This document shows positions 26,749 through 35,595 of a DNA stretch of 64,000 bases, piece by piece. The position numbers were made by a program, and so were the translations under genes. How positions within the stretch are numbered: the first letter of the stretch is position 1; every line of letters begins with the position of its first letter. Under the pieces are notes generated by a model that did not search any database, was not told where the DNA came from, and saw only the letters and a list, made by a program, of their open reading frames with translations. Where the stretch lies: NCBI RefSeq assembly GCF_900188425.1, contig NZ_FZON01000001.1, forward strand, positions 1 to 64,000, written 5' to 3'. The DNA is from Antarctobacter heliothermus (GTDB taxonomy: Bacteria > Pseudomonadota > Alphaproteobacteria > Rhodobacterales > Rhodobacteraceae).

Positions 26749-27045
26749 TCAGCCCGGCACCAGATCGTAATGCCGGATCAGCCGGTGTTCGACGAGCGCC
26801 TCCTCGGCGGGGTCGACATGCGGCGTGGTGTAATCCTCACCGACAAAGGACTTGAGCGCATCCAGATCACGCCAGATCATCACAAAGGCAAACGCGCGCG
26901 GACTCTCGGGCCGCGCGGCGCCGGGAAACACATCGACGATTCCCTCTGTCCTCTTCATCAGGGGAATCGCCACCTCGTGAAAGAACTTGCTGAATTCCGC
27001 CTCTTTGCCGGGGCGCGTTACAACCTGAAAGATACGCATGATCAT
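26749..27045 (-). CDS. Antibiotic biosynthesis monooxygenase (ABM) domain protein
   Basis: A 98-aa single ABM domain (dimeric ferredoxin-like fold), starting IMRIFQVVTRPGKEAEFSKF. GGGAGG precedes the ATG by 7 nt. The family covers quinol monooxygenases, haem-degrading enzymes and signalling proteins; the sequence alone does not tell which. Confidence 0.8.
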   Translation of the reverse strand: MIMRIFQVVTRPGKEAEFSKFFHEVAIPLMKRTEGIVDVFPGAARPESPRAFAFVMIWRDLDALKSFVGEDYTTPHVDPAEEALVEHRLIRHYDLVPG

Positions 27046-27139
27046 GGCAGGGCCTCCCGCGTGACGGGCCGGAACACCCCGGCCCCTGCCCCATCATAGC
27101 ACATCGCCCGCACGCAGGCCCGCAGCAAGGCGGCTGGAG

Positions 27140-28693
27140 CTACGGGACTTCGGGCCGTTTGGTCAGGACCAGCGTCAGCACCTTTTCCGCCCCGCCGCGC
27201 GAAATCCTGACCGCGATCCGCTCGCCCGGCCTGCGGTCGCTCATGATCCGGACCATACCCCGCGTGTCCTCAAACGGGTCCCCGTCCAGCGAAAGGATAA
27301 CATCGCCAGCTTTCAATCCAGCTGTCCTTGACGGTCCTTCGGGCACGTCGGACACCAATACGCCCTGTTGCCCGGCCAGATCCAGCGCTTCGGCCATCTC
27401 TTCGGTCAAGTCCTGAACACGAAGGCCCATATAGCCCGATTCAGCCGGGGGCAGCTCAACAGGCTTTGGGTCTTCTGCCTTGGGCTCCGCAAGGCGTTCT
27501 TCGTATTCCCTAAAAAAGTCCTCAAACGGGCTGCCTGTCGGAGGGACCGGCTCGTCCGCGTCTTTGCCATCTGCAGGACCATCCTCTTTCGGATCGGCGG
27601 TCTGCTCTTGCTCTGCGGCGATCCGGGCGCGCTCGGCCTCTTCAATGGCCTTGGCCCGGGCCAAAACGGCTTTGTCCTCTGCCAGCTTGGTTTCAGCACG
27701 GGATGCCGCCCGAGTTCCCGGGAAATCACGCAAAAGGTCTTCCAGCATGGCAATGCGCGCCTCCGCGTCATTGTTCAGGATCGCGTCGCTCAGCGCCAAC
27801 GCCGCATCCAATTCGCTGGAATCGGGCGCGGCCACCGGGCTGGCTGGTTTGTCGGCCACCAGAACCTTTGACTGGGCCAGAATATCGGCCATGGGCACCG
27901 CATAGTTCTTTTCGCCCGCCCGGCTGCCCGCATGATGCAGGGCCACAACTGCCTTGCTGTCCGCATCAATCACCGGAGATCCCGAATTTCCCGGCAAGGT
28001 GTCACAGAGGTGATGCAGTCGGTTGCCAACGACGGCGGGGCTGTCGGCCTGGCATTTCTCACGGCTGATGCGCTGCGCCTCGCCCATCGGATGGCCGATC
28101 ACCCAAAAGGGCGTATGATCCAGCGGCATTGCAGAGGTCAGTTTCAGCGCGCCGAATTCCGCATTTGCATCGCCCAGCACCTGCAACACCGTGTAGTCCA
28201 GCTCTTTGCTGGTCTCAAGCGGCACCGGGTTGACGTGAAATGTTGTCACCCCATCGGAGAATCCGTCGCGCAGGAACCCGGCGTGGAACTGCACCGCCGC
28301 GATGAATGTGGCCCCCCGCGCGCGCATCTTGGGATTTTCAAGGATGCCCGGGACGCAATGGTTGTTGGTCACCAGTTTGTTGCCATCGACCAGAAAGGCC
28401 GTGCAGGGCGCATGGCCGACATTGGTCAGTACCTGCAACAGCCCCACGGCGCGCCCGGTGCGGGCAAACACGGAGTCCGGGCCGTAACTGGCGACAAACT
28501 CGTTGTTGTAGGCCCCCACCTGCGCCTCCAGCTGAATATCCCCCAACAGGGACTCCGTCTGCGGCACGACGATCTGGCCAAAGGTCTCTGGCGGGAAAAG
28601 CATCAGATCCTGCGCCTGCACCTCTGCCGATATCGACAGGGCAAGGACGCAGGCGGCAAGGGTCAGGCGGGCGCTGGACGTGAAAAAGGACAT
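27140..28693 (-). CDS. Secreted trypsin-like serine protease with C-terminal PDZ domain
   Basis: A 517-aa exported protease. The signal peptide ends near residue 27. The chymotrypsin-fold domain has H112 in VTNNHCVPG, D164 in KELDYTVLQV and S235 in LPGNSGSPVID. A charged, helical linker (about 290-400, with many Glu/Ala/Lys) leads to a PDZ domain at about 425-510 (GVLVSDVPEGPSRTAGLKAG; GDVILSLDGDP). The architecture resembles DegP but the protease domain is of the V8/trypsin_2 type with extra cysteines. Probably periplasmic quality control. Confidence 0.88.
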   Translation of the reverse strand: MSFFTSSARLTLAACVLALSISAEVQAQDLMLFPPETFGQIVVPQTESLLGDIQLEAQVGAYNNEFVASYGPDSVFARTGRAVGLLQVLTNVGHAPCTAFLVDGNKLVTNNHCVPGILENPKMRARGATFIAAVQFHAGFLRDGFSDGVTTFHVNPVPLETSKELDYTVLQVLGDANAEFGALKLTSAMPLDHTPFWVIGHPMGEAQRISREKCQADSPAVVGNRLHHLCDTLPGNSGSPVIDADSKAVVALHHAGSRAGEKNYAVPMADILAQSKVLVADKPASPVAAPDSSELDAALALSDAILNNDAEARIAMLEDLLRDFPGTRAASRAETKLAEDKAVLARAKAIEEAERARIAAEQEQTADPKEDGPADGKDADEPVPPTGSPFEDFFREYEERLAEPKAEDPKPVELPPAESGYMGLRVQDLTEEMAEALDLAGQQGVLVSDVPEGPSRTAGLKAGDVILSLDGDPFEDTRGMVRIMSDRRPGERIAVRISRGGAEKVLTLVLTKRPEVP

Positions 28694-28859
28694 GAAAAGG
28701 CGACTCCGGACAAACGAATATGCCGGTCAGTCTATCAAGGAATTGTCCTGCGCCCAGTGCGGAATCCCCGCACGCAAACCTTGCCAAACGGTAAATTCGC
28801 CTCTGCAAGCCTTTGAAGACGCTACGTCACCTTTCCCGCCACATGTGGACAGCTTTGGG

Positions 28860-29525
28860 TCAGAACCCGCATTTGTCCCGCAAAAAGGCCAGCGCCACAC
28901 CCAGACCATCAGGGGCAATCCCATGGGCGGTGCCCTCCATGATGTGGGCAAAAACTTCCTTGAAGCCCGCCTCCTGCAAGGCCTCCGCCGCCTGCGGCAG
29001 CGATTGCACCGGCACCACATCGTCCTGATCGCCATGGATCAGCAGGACCGGCGGGCGGCTGACCACCTCATCCGCCAACAGCTCGGGTGCCAGCAGCCGC
29101 CCCGAAAACCCGACGATCCCCGCCAGTTCCTCTTCGCGGCGCGGCCCCACATGCAGGCTCATCATCGTCCCCTGCGAAAAGCCCAGCAAGGCGACCTGTT
29201 CGGGCAACAGATCCTCATCCACCATCAGCGCGTCCAGAAAGGCATTCAGATCATCCACCGACCGCGCCATTCCCGCCATGGATTCCTCTTCGGACGATCC
29301 ATCAATCCAGGGAATCGGAAACCACTGAAATCCCATGGGGGCCCCGGAACAGGCCTCGGGCGCATCAGGCGAGACAAACAACGTATCGGGCAGGTGTTCG
29401 CCCAAAGGGTCTGCCAACCCCAACAGGTCCGCCCCGTTCGCGCCATACCCGTGCAGGAAGACCACGCAGGACCGCAATTCCCCTGAAACCGGCTCTTTCC
29501 GGCCTGTCTGCAATACCCGTGTCAC
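28860..29525 (-). CDS. Carboxylesterase/phospholipase family hydrolase
   Basis: A 221-aa alpha/beta hydrolase of the YpfH/COG0400 type. Motifs: oxyanion LHGYGANGADLLGLA, nucleophile elbow GFSQGTMM, acid HGDQDDVVP and the His in GTAHGIAPDGL. It starts with GTG at 29525 in a GTGA overlap with the preceding glycosylase stop, so it is the third gene of the cobK-alkA-esterase unit. Substrate unknown. Confidence 0.9.
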   Translation of the reverse strand: MTRVLQTGRKEPVSGELRSCVVFLHGYGANGADLLGLADPLGEHLPDTLFVSPDAPEACSGAPMGFQWFPIPWIDGSSEEESMAGMARSVDDLNAFLDALMVDEDLLPEQVALLGFSQGTMMSLHVGPRREEELAGIVGFSGRLLAPELLADEVVSRPPVLLIHGDQDDVVPVQSLPQAAEALQEAGFKEVFAHIMEGTAHGIAPDGLGVALAFLRDKCGF

Positions 29526-30169
29526 GCAATACCCTCCCGGCTTTTTTCAACGTGGTAGTAGGCCCAGAGCGCCCGCGCCGCAACCGATCTCCACGGGCTC
29601 CACGCCTCGGCCATCTGTCGCAGCGCCTTTTCCTTGGGCCGCTCAGGCAGATCGAACAACAGCCGCGCCGCCTCTTGCAGCGCCAGATCGCCGGGGGCAA
29701 AGACATCCGCCCGGCCAAGGCTGAACATGGCATAGATCTCGGCAGTCCAGACGCCGATGCCCTTGACCGCCACCAGCGTCTTGATGACCTCATCGGTGGG
29801 CATCTCGCGCAGCCCGTCAAAATCGATCCCTGCCTCGGCCAGGGCCTGAGCATAGGTCGCCTTCTGACGGCTCAGACCAAGCGCGCGCAAGCCGTCGTGA
29901 TCGGCGGCCCGGATCGCCTCTGGCGTGACCATTCCGGCGACCTCCAGCTTGGCCCAGATCGCGCGCGCCGAGGCAACGCTGACCTGCTGGCTGACGATGG
30001 CACTGAACAATTGGCCGAAACCGTCCTCCCGCAAACGCAGCGGCAGTGGGCCGGTCTGCGCCAAGGCCAAACCAAAGCGCGGCTCACTTCGGACCAACCA
30101 GCCCGCGCCCTCGGCCACGCAGGCATCCCCGCGGATGACCCGCCCTATACGGGATGGGCACTCAGCCAT
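29522..30169 (-). CDS. DNA-3-methyladenine glycosylase II (AlkA-like)
   Basis: A 215-aa HhH-GPD base-excision glycosylase that removes alkylated bases. The helix-hairpin-helix is VAVKGIGVWTAEIYAMF and the catalytic Asp lies in GRADVFAPGDLALQEA. GGAGG precedes the ATG at 30169. Its start lies 25 bp inside the cobK 3' end, which couples the two. Confidence 0.92.
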   Translation of the reverse strand: MAECPSRIGRVIRGDACVAEGAGWLVRSEPRFGLALAQTGPLPLRLREDGFGQLFSAIVSQQVSVASARAIWAKLEVAGMVTPEAIRAADHDGLRALGLSRQKATYAQALAEAGIDFDGLREMPTDEVIKTLVAVKGIGVWTAEIYAMFSLGRADVFAPGDLALQEAARLLFDLPERPKEKALRQMAEAWSPWRSVAARALWAYYHVEKSREGIA

Positions 30170-30852
30170 GTCAGGGCCTCCTTGACGGTTTGGACACGCG
30201 GTCCGCCGGGGCGGCGGGGGCGGTCGATCATGGCAACAGGCAGGCGCAGGGTCCGCGCGGCGGCCAGCTTGGGCCAGCCGCCGGTCCCGCCTGCATTGCT
30301 GACCAGCAGCCAGTCAATCCGTTCCTTGCGCAACAGTCGCATCTCGTCATGAATCGTGAACGGTCCCTGCCCGGCCAGAAACCGCCCCCTGCGCAGCGGC
30401 AACGGGCCCGACACCTCACCGATCCGGCGCATCAACACCTCTGCCCGCATCGCGCGCAGCCCCGACAGGGCTTCGCCGCCGGTGGCAACCAATACGCGCG
30501 CCCCGTCGGGGATCACCTCGGCAGCCTGCCGCACCTCGCGCAACGGCACCCAAAGGTCACGGCGCGTCGCGCGCCACGGCGGACGCACCAGTTGCAGATG
30601 CGGCAGATCCAACGCATGTGCGGCGCGATGGGTGGCAAAAGCGGTCTGCGTGTCACAGGGATGCGCCGCCTCGACCACCACGCCGGCACCCGCGCCCCGC
30701 AACACATCGGCGCTCACAGGCCCTATGTCGACAGGACAAGGCCAACGCCGCGTCACGCGCTCTGCTGCGGGCAAGATCACCCGCGCGCCCGGCACCGCCC
30801 TGGCCAGCAAAAACGCCTCGATCGAGCCGCCGATGATCACGATCCCATTCAT
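30145..30852 (-). CDS. cobK: Precorrin-6A reductase
   Basis: A 235-aa CobK/CbiJ enzyme, which reduces the corrin ring with NADPH in cobalamin synthesis. Motifs are VIIGGSIEAFLLARAV at the N-terminus, AAHPCDTQTAFATHRAAHAL and the C-terminal LLVSNAGGTGGWPKLAAART. No other cob genes are in the window, so it is separated from its pathway. It leads the unit with alkA and the esterase. Confidence 0.92.
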   Translation of the reverse strand: MNGIVIIGGSIEAFLLARAVPGARVILPAAERVTRRWPCPVDIGPVSADVLRGAGAGVVVEAAHPCDTQTAFATHRAAHALDLPHLQLVRPPWRATRRDLWVPLREVRQAAEVIPDGARVLVATGGEALSGLRAMRAEVLMRRIGEVSGPLPLRRGRFLAGQGPFTIHDEMRLLRKERIDWLLVSNAGGTGGWPKLAAARTLRLPVAMIDRPRRPGGPRVQTVKEALTWLSAHPV

Positions 30853-31180
30853 CCCGAACCCTTAGAACAGCGCCGATCAAAGCGAAACCTCCCCCGACGC
30901 GCCCAAGATTCTTCTGGCCAACAATATCCCGGGGGAGTCGACCGAAGGGAGACGGGGGCAGCGCCCCCTGTTCCCTGTCGAACCGGGCCAACATCTGGAT
31001 AGACATCCAGCGACCTTCCCGTCAGCCTGATCTCGAAAAGCGGCGCGGCTCCCACCGACAAGGTCCTCCCTCCCCCCAACTGTTCCCAACCATCCCCAAC
31101 CTTCCCCCTAGCCGCCTTCGATCCACGGCGCGACACAAACGCTCTTGCACCGACCCGCGCCGCCACATACCCATCACATC
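30853..31180. other. 328-bp intergenic region between cobK and an MFS gene
   Basis: A divergent intergenic region with no convincing gene. It holds one copy of the 27-nt repeat and its hairpin (30909-30970), then C-rich sequence up to the MFS start. Both flanking promoters must be here, but I see no clear -35/-10 pair. Confidence 0.6.
30909..30970 (+). repeat. Intergenic repeat element, copy 1
   Basis: The core (30909-30936) contains CTTCTGGCCAACAATATCCC and a G-run, one substitution away from copies 2 and 3. It is followed by GGGGGC-AGC-GCCCCC (30954-30968), a perfect 6-bp hairpin. Members at 35520, 56611 and, inverted, 54029. Confidence 0.8.
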
Positions 31181-32398
31181 ATGACATCCGCACATGACGC
31201 CCCCGCCCGCCGCAACGTAGTGGTTCTTGTTCTCGCGCAGGCGATCCTGGGCGCACAGATGCCGATGATCTTTACCATCGGCGGGCTGGCCGGACAGTCG
31301 CTTGCCTCCAACATCTGTTTCGCAACCCTGCCGATCTCTCTGATCGTGCTGGGGTCGATGCTGTCGGCAACGCCGGTGTCCTGGCTGATGCAGCAATACG
31401 GGCGGCGCGCCGGGTTCTTTGTCGGCGCGGGTGCGGGCGCGCTTGGCGGCGCTGTCGGGGCCTACGGACTTTACATGGCCTCCTTCCCGATCTTCCTGCT
31501 GGGGTCGTTGATCACCGGCACCTACATGTCGGCACAGGGTTTCTACCGATTCGCCGCCGCCGACACCGCGTCGGATGAATTCCGCCCCAAGGCGATTTCC
31601 TACGTCATGGCGGGCGGGCTGGCCTCGGCCATCATCGGTCCGCAACTGGTCAAGGCAACCTCGGACGCCTTTGTGGTGCCCTTTCTTGGCACCTATGCGG
31701 CGGTAATCGCGCTCAACCTTCTGGGCGCGCTGCTGTTCCTGTTCCTCCAGATTCCGCGCCCGCCACGCCCGGCCGAGGACGCGCCCAAGGGCCGGACCCG
31801 GATGCAGCTGCTGGCCACCCCGCGCATCGCCGTCGCGGTGATCTGTGCCACCGTTTCCTACGCGCTGATGAACCTTGTGATGACCTCGACGCCGCTGGCC
31901 GTGGTGGGCTGCGGGTTTGAGACGAACGACGCTGCCAATGTGGTCACCGCCCACGTTCTGGCGATGTTCGCACCCAGTTTCTTCACCGGCCACCTGATCG
32001 CCCGCTTCGGCGTTGAAAAGATCATGGCCACAGGACTGGTGATCCTAGCGGGCGCCGGTGTTGTCGGCCTGTCGGGCGTCGCGCTGGAACAGTTCTTTGT
32101 GGCGCTGGTGCTGCTGGGGCTGGGCTGGAACTTTGGCTTTATCGGCGCCACTACCATGCTGGCCGGCGCGCATGAGCCGCATGAGCGTGGCCGCATGCAG
32201 GGTCTGAACGACCTGATCGTCTTTGGCGGCGTGACCTTTGCCTCGCTGGCTTCGGGCGGATTGATGAACTGCTCGGGCGGGTCGGCGCAGCAGGGCTGGA
32301 CGGCGGTGAACCTTGCCATGGCGCCCTTCCTCGTGCTGGCGGGCGGTGCACTGATCTGGCTGGTGCTGCGGCCTCGGGACGAGGCCTCAGCCCAGTAA
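31181..32398 (+). CDS. MFS transporter
   Basis: A 405-aa 12-helix major facilitator. Segments include FTIGGLAGQSLASNICFATL at the N-terminus and LMQQYGRRAGFFVGAGAGAL for the loop 2-3 motif. I chose ATG at 31181. It runs tail to tail into the next gene with a 12-bp overlap. Substrate unknown. Confidence 0.88.
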   Translation: MTSAHDAPARRNVVVLVLAQAILGAQMPMIFTIGGLAGQSLASNICFATLPISLIVLGSMLSATPVSWLMQQYGRRAGFFVGAGAGALGGAVGAYGLYMASFPIFLLGSLITGTYMSAQGFYRFAAADTASDEFRPKAISYVMAGGLASAIIGPQLVKATSDAFVVPFLGTYAAVIALNLLGALLFLFLQIPRPPRPAEDAPKGRTRMQLLATPRIAVAVICATVSYALMNLVMTSTPLAVVGCGFETNDAANVVTAHVLAMFAPSFFTGHLIARFGVEKIMATGLVILAGAGVVGLSGVALEQFFVALVLLGLGWNFGFIGATTMLAGAHEPHERGRMQGLNDLIVFGGVTFASLASGGLMNCSGGSAQQGWTAVNLAMAPFLVLAGGALIWLVLRPRDEASAQ

Positions 32399-33157
32399 CA
32401 GCCGCCAGCGCCGCTGGAACTCGCTGAGTTGCAATCGCCCTTCGGCAACAACTGCCGGATCGCGTGCGACCACCTCCAGCAAGGGCCGCGCCAGCGCAAA
32501 CTCGCGCAGCGCCGGACCCGCCGCGCCCAAGGACCGGCGCTGCGCCCGCAGGCCGCGCGGCATGTCGTCCAACTGCCGCCGCGCCAACTGTGCCAGCGCC
32601 TCGGGCCGCCCGTCCGGCAAGGGCAGCTTGCCGCGCGCCTCCAGTTCCGGCACCGCCTGAAGATACCGCGCCAACGCCGCGCCGCGCGCAATCGGCAAGG
32701 CGGCGCTCGCCCGCTCGCGCGGAGCACCCAACGCGATCAGCGCCACCACGGCAATCCCGCCCGATGTCTTTTCAAGATAGTCCAGCAAGGCAGCCTCATC
32801 GGCAAAGGGCGCCCGGTCCAGATCGGCTTCACGCGCATCTATCGCCGCCATCAACGGGGCCGGATCAACGCCCGCCAGCGCCTGCGCCAACGGGGTCACC
32901 ACCTCATGACGCCGCACAAACCCACCCGCTGCGATCTCTTCCAGCGCGTCGTGCCACCATTGCAGCCGCATCCGGGCGATCATCGGTTCCTGCGTCACCC
33001 ATGGGGCGCGGGACACCTCGACGTTGAACGCGTAGAGCGGAAACAACACCGCGCGGGCGGACACCGGCGACGCCATCGCCGCGGCAAACCGCTCCGGGTC
33101 GCCGCGCTCGACGATCTGCGCACAAGCGTACAGGTCACTGCCCGGTTCAATAGTCAC
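32387..33157 (-). CDS. Squalene/phytoene synthase-family protein
   Basis: A 256-aa trans-isoprenyl synthase-fold protein, closer to the NDUFAF6-like branch than to true phytoene synthases. The aspartate-rich motifs of the active enzymes are degenerate: only MRLQWWHDALEEI is clearly conserved. Start GTG at 33157 overlaps the upstream methyltransferase stop (GTGA), with GGAGGG before it. No other carotenoid genes are nearby, so carotenoid synthesis is unlikely; a complex I assembly role would be the analogy. Confidence 0.78.
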   Translation of the reverse strand: MTIEPGSDLYACAQIVERGDPERFAAAMASPVSARAVLFPLYAFNVEVSRAPWVTQEPMIARMRLQWWHDALEEIAAGGFVRRHEVVTPLAQALAGVDPAPLMAAIDAREADLDRAPFADEAALLDYLEKTSGGIAVVALIALGAPRERASAALPIARGAALARYLQAVPELEARGKLPLPDGRPEALAQLARRQLDDMPRGLRAQRRSLGAAGPALREFALARPLLEVVARDPAVVAEGRLQLSEFQRRWRLLLG

Positions 33158-33879
33158 GACACCCTCCGCGCCACGGTCAGCAGATAGCCGGTTTCCGAAC
33201 GCACCGCGCGCCAGTCCTCTGCCTCTTTGGCGCAAAGATCCAGCATGTCGGTCAGCCGCGCGTCCCCCTGCGCGCGCAACGTCTCGATGCGCGCCTCCAT
33301 CGGCTGATAATAGGCCTCCCAGCCCGCGTCGGACACATCCCGCGTGCCAAGGATTTCATATCCTGCCGCTGTCACAGCCGCCACGATGCCCAGGCGGTTG
33401 CGTGTCGGATATCCCTCCCAAAAGGCACAAGCCTCGGGGCCGGGCGTGTCGGTAAAATGACAGGGCTCTGAAAACGCAAGCACGGCGCCGGGTTTCAACG
33501 CGCCGCGCATGACCTCCAGCCCGTGTTCCAGACCCAAAAAATACAGCGCTCCGGCGCACCAGATCATGTCAAACGGGACCCGCGGCAGATCGGCAGTCTC
33601 TGCCAGATCGGCCCTTTGAACGGACACATCGGGCGTGTCCAAAAACCGCGCCCGCATTTGCGCGACAAACCCTTCCTGCTTGTCAAACGCCAACACCCGC
33701 GCGCCCGGCACGGCCTGCGCCAGCACCTCCACATCCGCGCCCGGACCTGCTGCGGCGTCACAGATCACCGCGCCCTCGGGCAACCCGGCCAGACCCGTGG
33801 CCCAAACCACATCCTCTGCGGTGCCCGGCCCCTCGCGCGGCAGATCCTTGTGAACCTCGAAAAAGGTGCTCCAGTCCAT
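33154..33879 (-). CDS. Class I SAM-dependent methyltransferase
   Basis: A 241-aa methyltransferase. The SAM-binding region is VICDAAAGPGADVEVLAQAV and the second acidic strand is VLAFDKQEGFVAQM. I chose ATG at 33879 (MDWSTFFEVHKDLPREGPG), which overlaps the cimA stop by 1 nt (ATGA), so it is coupled to cimA. Its substrate is unknown. Confidence 0.85.
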   Translation of the reverse strand: MDWSTFFEVHKDLPREGPGTAEDVVWATGLAGLPEGAVICDAAAGPGADVEVLAQAVPGARVLAFDKQEGFVAQMRARFLDTPDVSVQRADLAETADLPRVPFDMIWCAGALYFLGLEHGLEVMRGALKPGAVLAFSEPCHFTDTPGPEACAFWEGYPTRNRLGIVAAVTAAGYEILGTRDVSDAGWEAYYQPMEARIETLRAQGDARLTDMLDLCAKEAEDWRAVRSETGYLLTVARRVS

Positions 33880-35504
33880 CAGGCCGCCCCTGTTTCGCCG
33901 TCGCGCACCAGCTTCCACCGCACCGCATCCAACAGCGCCTCGAACGAGGCATCCACGATGTTCGCACTGACGCCCACGGTGGCCCACCGCCGCCCCTGAC
34001 GATCTTCACTGTCGATGATGACGCGGGTCACCGCCTCTGTGCCACCCTGGGTGATGCGCACCTTGAAGTCGACCAGCCGCATGTCGTCAATCGCCTCCTG
34101 ATAGCGGCCCAGATCCTTGGCCAGCGCCTTGGACAGCGCGTTGACAGGTCCACGGTCATTGCCCGCCTCGTCCATCGATTCCGACACCGACAGCTTTTTC
34201 TCGCCGTCCACCTTCACAACCACAACCGCCTCGGACAGCGACACCATCTTGTTGTACTTGTTCTTACGCCGCTCCACCGTCACCCGGTAGCGTTTGACCT
34301 CAAAGAACTCGGGCAGCAGCCCCAATTCGTCCCGCGCCAGCAACTCAAAACTGGCCTGCGCGGTGTCGTAGGAATAACCCTCGCTTTCCTGCTCCTTGAC
34401 GCGATCCAGAATGCGCGCCAGCGCCGGATTGCTCTTGTCGACCTCCAGCCCCATCTCCCCCAACCGTCTGCGCAGGTTGGACTGGCCCGCCTGATTGGAC
34501 ATCGGCACCACGCGACGGTTGCCAACCATCGTGGGGTCGATGTGCTCATAGGTGGTCGGGTCCTTGAGGATCGCGCTGGCGTGCAATCCGGCCTTATGGG
34601 CAAAGGCCGAGGCGCCAACATAGGCCACTTGTTTCTGTGGCACCCGGTTCAGGATGTCGTCCAGCATCCGGCTGGTACGGGTCAGTCCTGCCAGCGCCTC
34701 GGTGCTGACGCCAATGTCGAACATGTCCTTGTAGGGCGCCTTCAACATCAGTGTCGGGATCAGCGCCGTCAGGTTGGCGTTGCCACAGCGTTCACCCAAC
34801 CCGTTCAGAGTCCCCTGTACCTGACGCGCCCCCGCCATGATCGCCGCCAAAGACCCGGCCACAGCGGTTTCCGTGTCATTGTGCGTGTGGATGCCCAATC
34901 GGTCGCCCGGCACCGCGTTTTCGATCACATCGCGCACGATCTGCCCAATTTCATGCGGCAAAGTCCCGCCATTGGTGTCACACAGCACAATCCACCGCGC
35001 GCCCGCCTCCAACGCCGCGCGCAGGCAATCCAGCGCATAAGGCGCGTTTGCCTTGTAGCCGTCAAAGAAATGCTCGGCATCAAACAGCGCCTCGCGCCCC
35101 TGCCCCACAAGATGGGACACAGAGGCCGCGATGTTGGCAATGTTCTCGTCCAACGTGATCCCCAGCGCCGTGGTGACGTGGAAATCATGTGTCTTGCCCA
35201 CCAGACAGACGGCGGGCGTGCCCGCGTTCAGGACCGCGGCCAACACCTCATCATTGGCGGCTGACCGACCCGCGCGTTTGGTCATGCCAAAGGCGGTCAT
35301 GGTGGCGCGGGTCTTGTGCACCTCCTCGAAAAAGGCGCTGTCAGTCGGATTCGCCCCCGGCCAACCGCCTTCAATGTAATCGACCCCCAGCGCATCCAGC
35401 GCCGCCGCGATGCGCAGCTTTTCAGCGGTCGAGAACTGCACCCCTTGCGTCTGCTGCCCATCGCGCAGCGTGGTGTCGTAAAGCGAAAGACGTTCTTTAA
35501 CCAT
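33879..35504 (-). CDS. cimA: (R)-citramalate synthase
   Basis: A 541-aa HMGL-like/LeuA-family enzyme that condenses pyruvate with acetyl-CoA, the first step of the threonine-independent isoleucine route. The N-terminal motif is YDTTLRDGQQTQGVQFS, metal ligands are in GIHTHNDTETAVA, and a C-terminal LeuA-type regulatory domain begins near residue 400, so feedback inhibition by isoleucine is likely. GTG codons 3 and 6 bp upstream of the chosen ATG are possible alternatives. It is the first gene of the unit with the methyltransferase and the phytoene-synthase-like gene. Confidence 0.94.
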   Translation of the reverse strand: MVKERLSLYDTTLRDGQQTQGVQFSTAEKLRIAAALDALGVDYIEGGWPGANPTDSAFFEEVHKTRATMTAFGMTKRAGRSAANDEVLAAVLNAGTPAVCLVGKTHDFHVTTALGITLDENIANIAASVSHLVGQGREALFDAEHFFDGYKANAPYALDCLRAALEAGARWIVLCDTNGGTLPHEIGQIVRDVIENAVPGDRLGIHTHNDTETAVAGSLAAIMAGARQVQGTLNGLGERCGNANLTALIPTLMLKAPYKDMFDIGVSTEALAGLTRTSRMLDDILNRVPQKQVAYVGASAFAHKAGLHASAILKDPTTYEHIDPTMVGNRRVVPMSNQAGQSNLRRRLGEMGLEVDKSNPALARILDRVKEQESEGYSYDTAQASFELLARDELGLLPEFFEVKRYRVTVERRKNKYNKMVSLSEAVVVVKVDGEKKLSVSESMDEAGNDRGPVNALSKALAKDLGRYQEAIDDMRLVDFKVRITQGGTEAVTRVIIDSEDRQGRRWATVGVSANIVDASFEALLDAVRWKLVRDGETGAA

Positions 35505-35519
35505 CACCACGCCCCTGCC

Positions 35520-35568
35520 TTCTTCTGGCCAAAAATATCCCGGGGAGCGCGAGGGGCTGGCCCCTCGC
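35520..35568 (+). repeat. Intergenic repeat element, copy 2
   Basis: The core TCTTCTGGCCAAAAATATCC plus CGGGG begins at 35520. It is followed by a perfect 9-bp inverted repeat, GCGAGGGGC and GCCCCTCGC (35549-35568). It lies between cysS and cimA, both on the minus strand. Confidence 0.85.
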
Positions 35569-35595
35569 TTCCGTCCTTTGCCGCGAACGGATCCC

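Noticed and set aside
32387-33157. Carotenoid biosynthesis role for the phytoene-synthase-like protein
   Set aside because: The aspartate-rich motifs are degenerate and no other crt gene is nearby, so a true phytoene synthase is unlikely.
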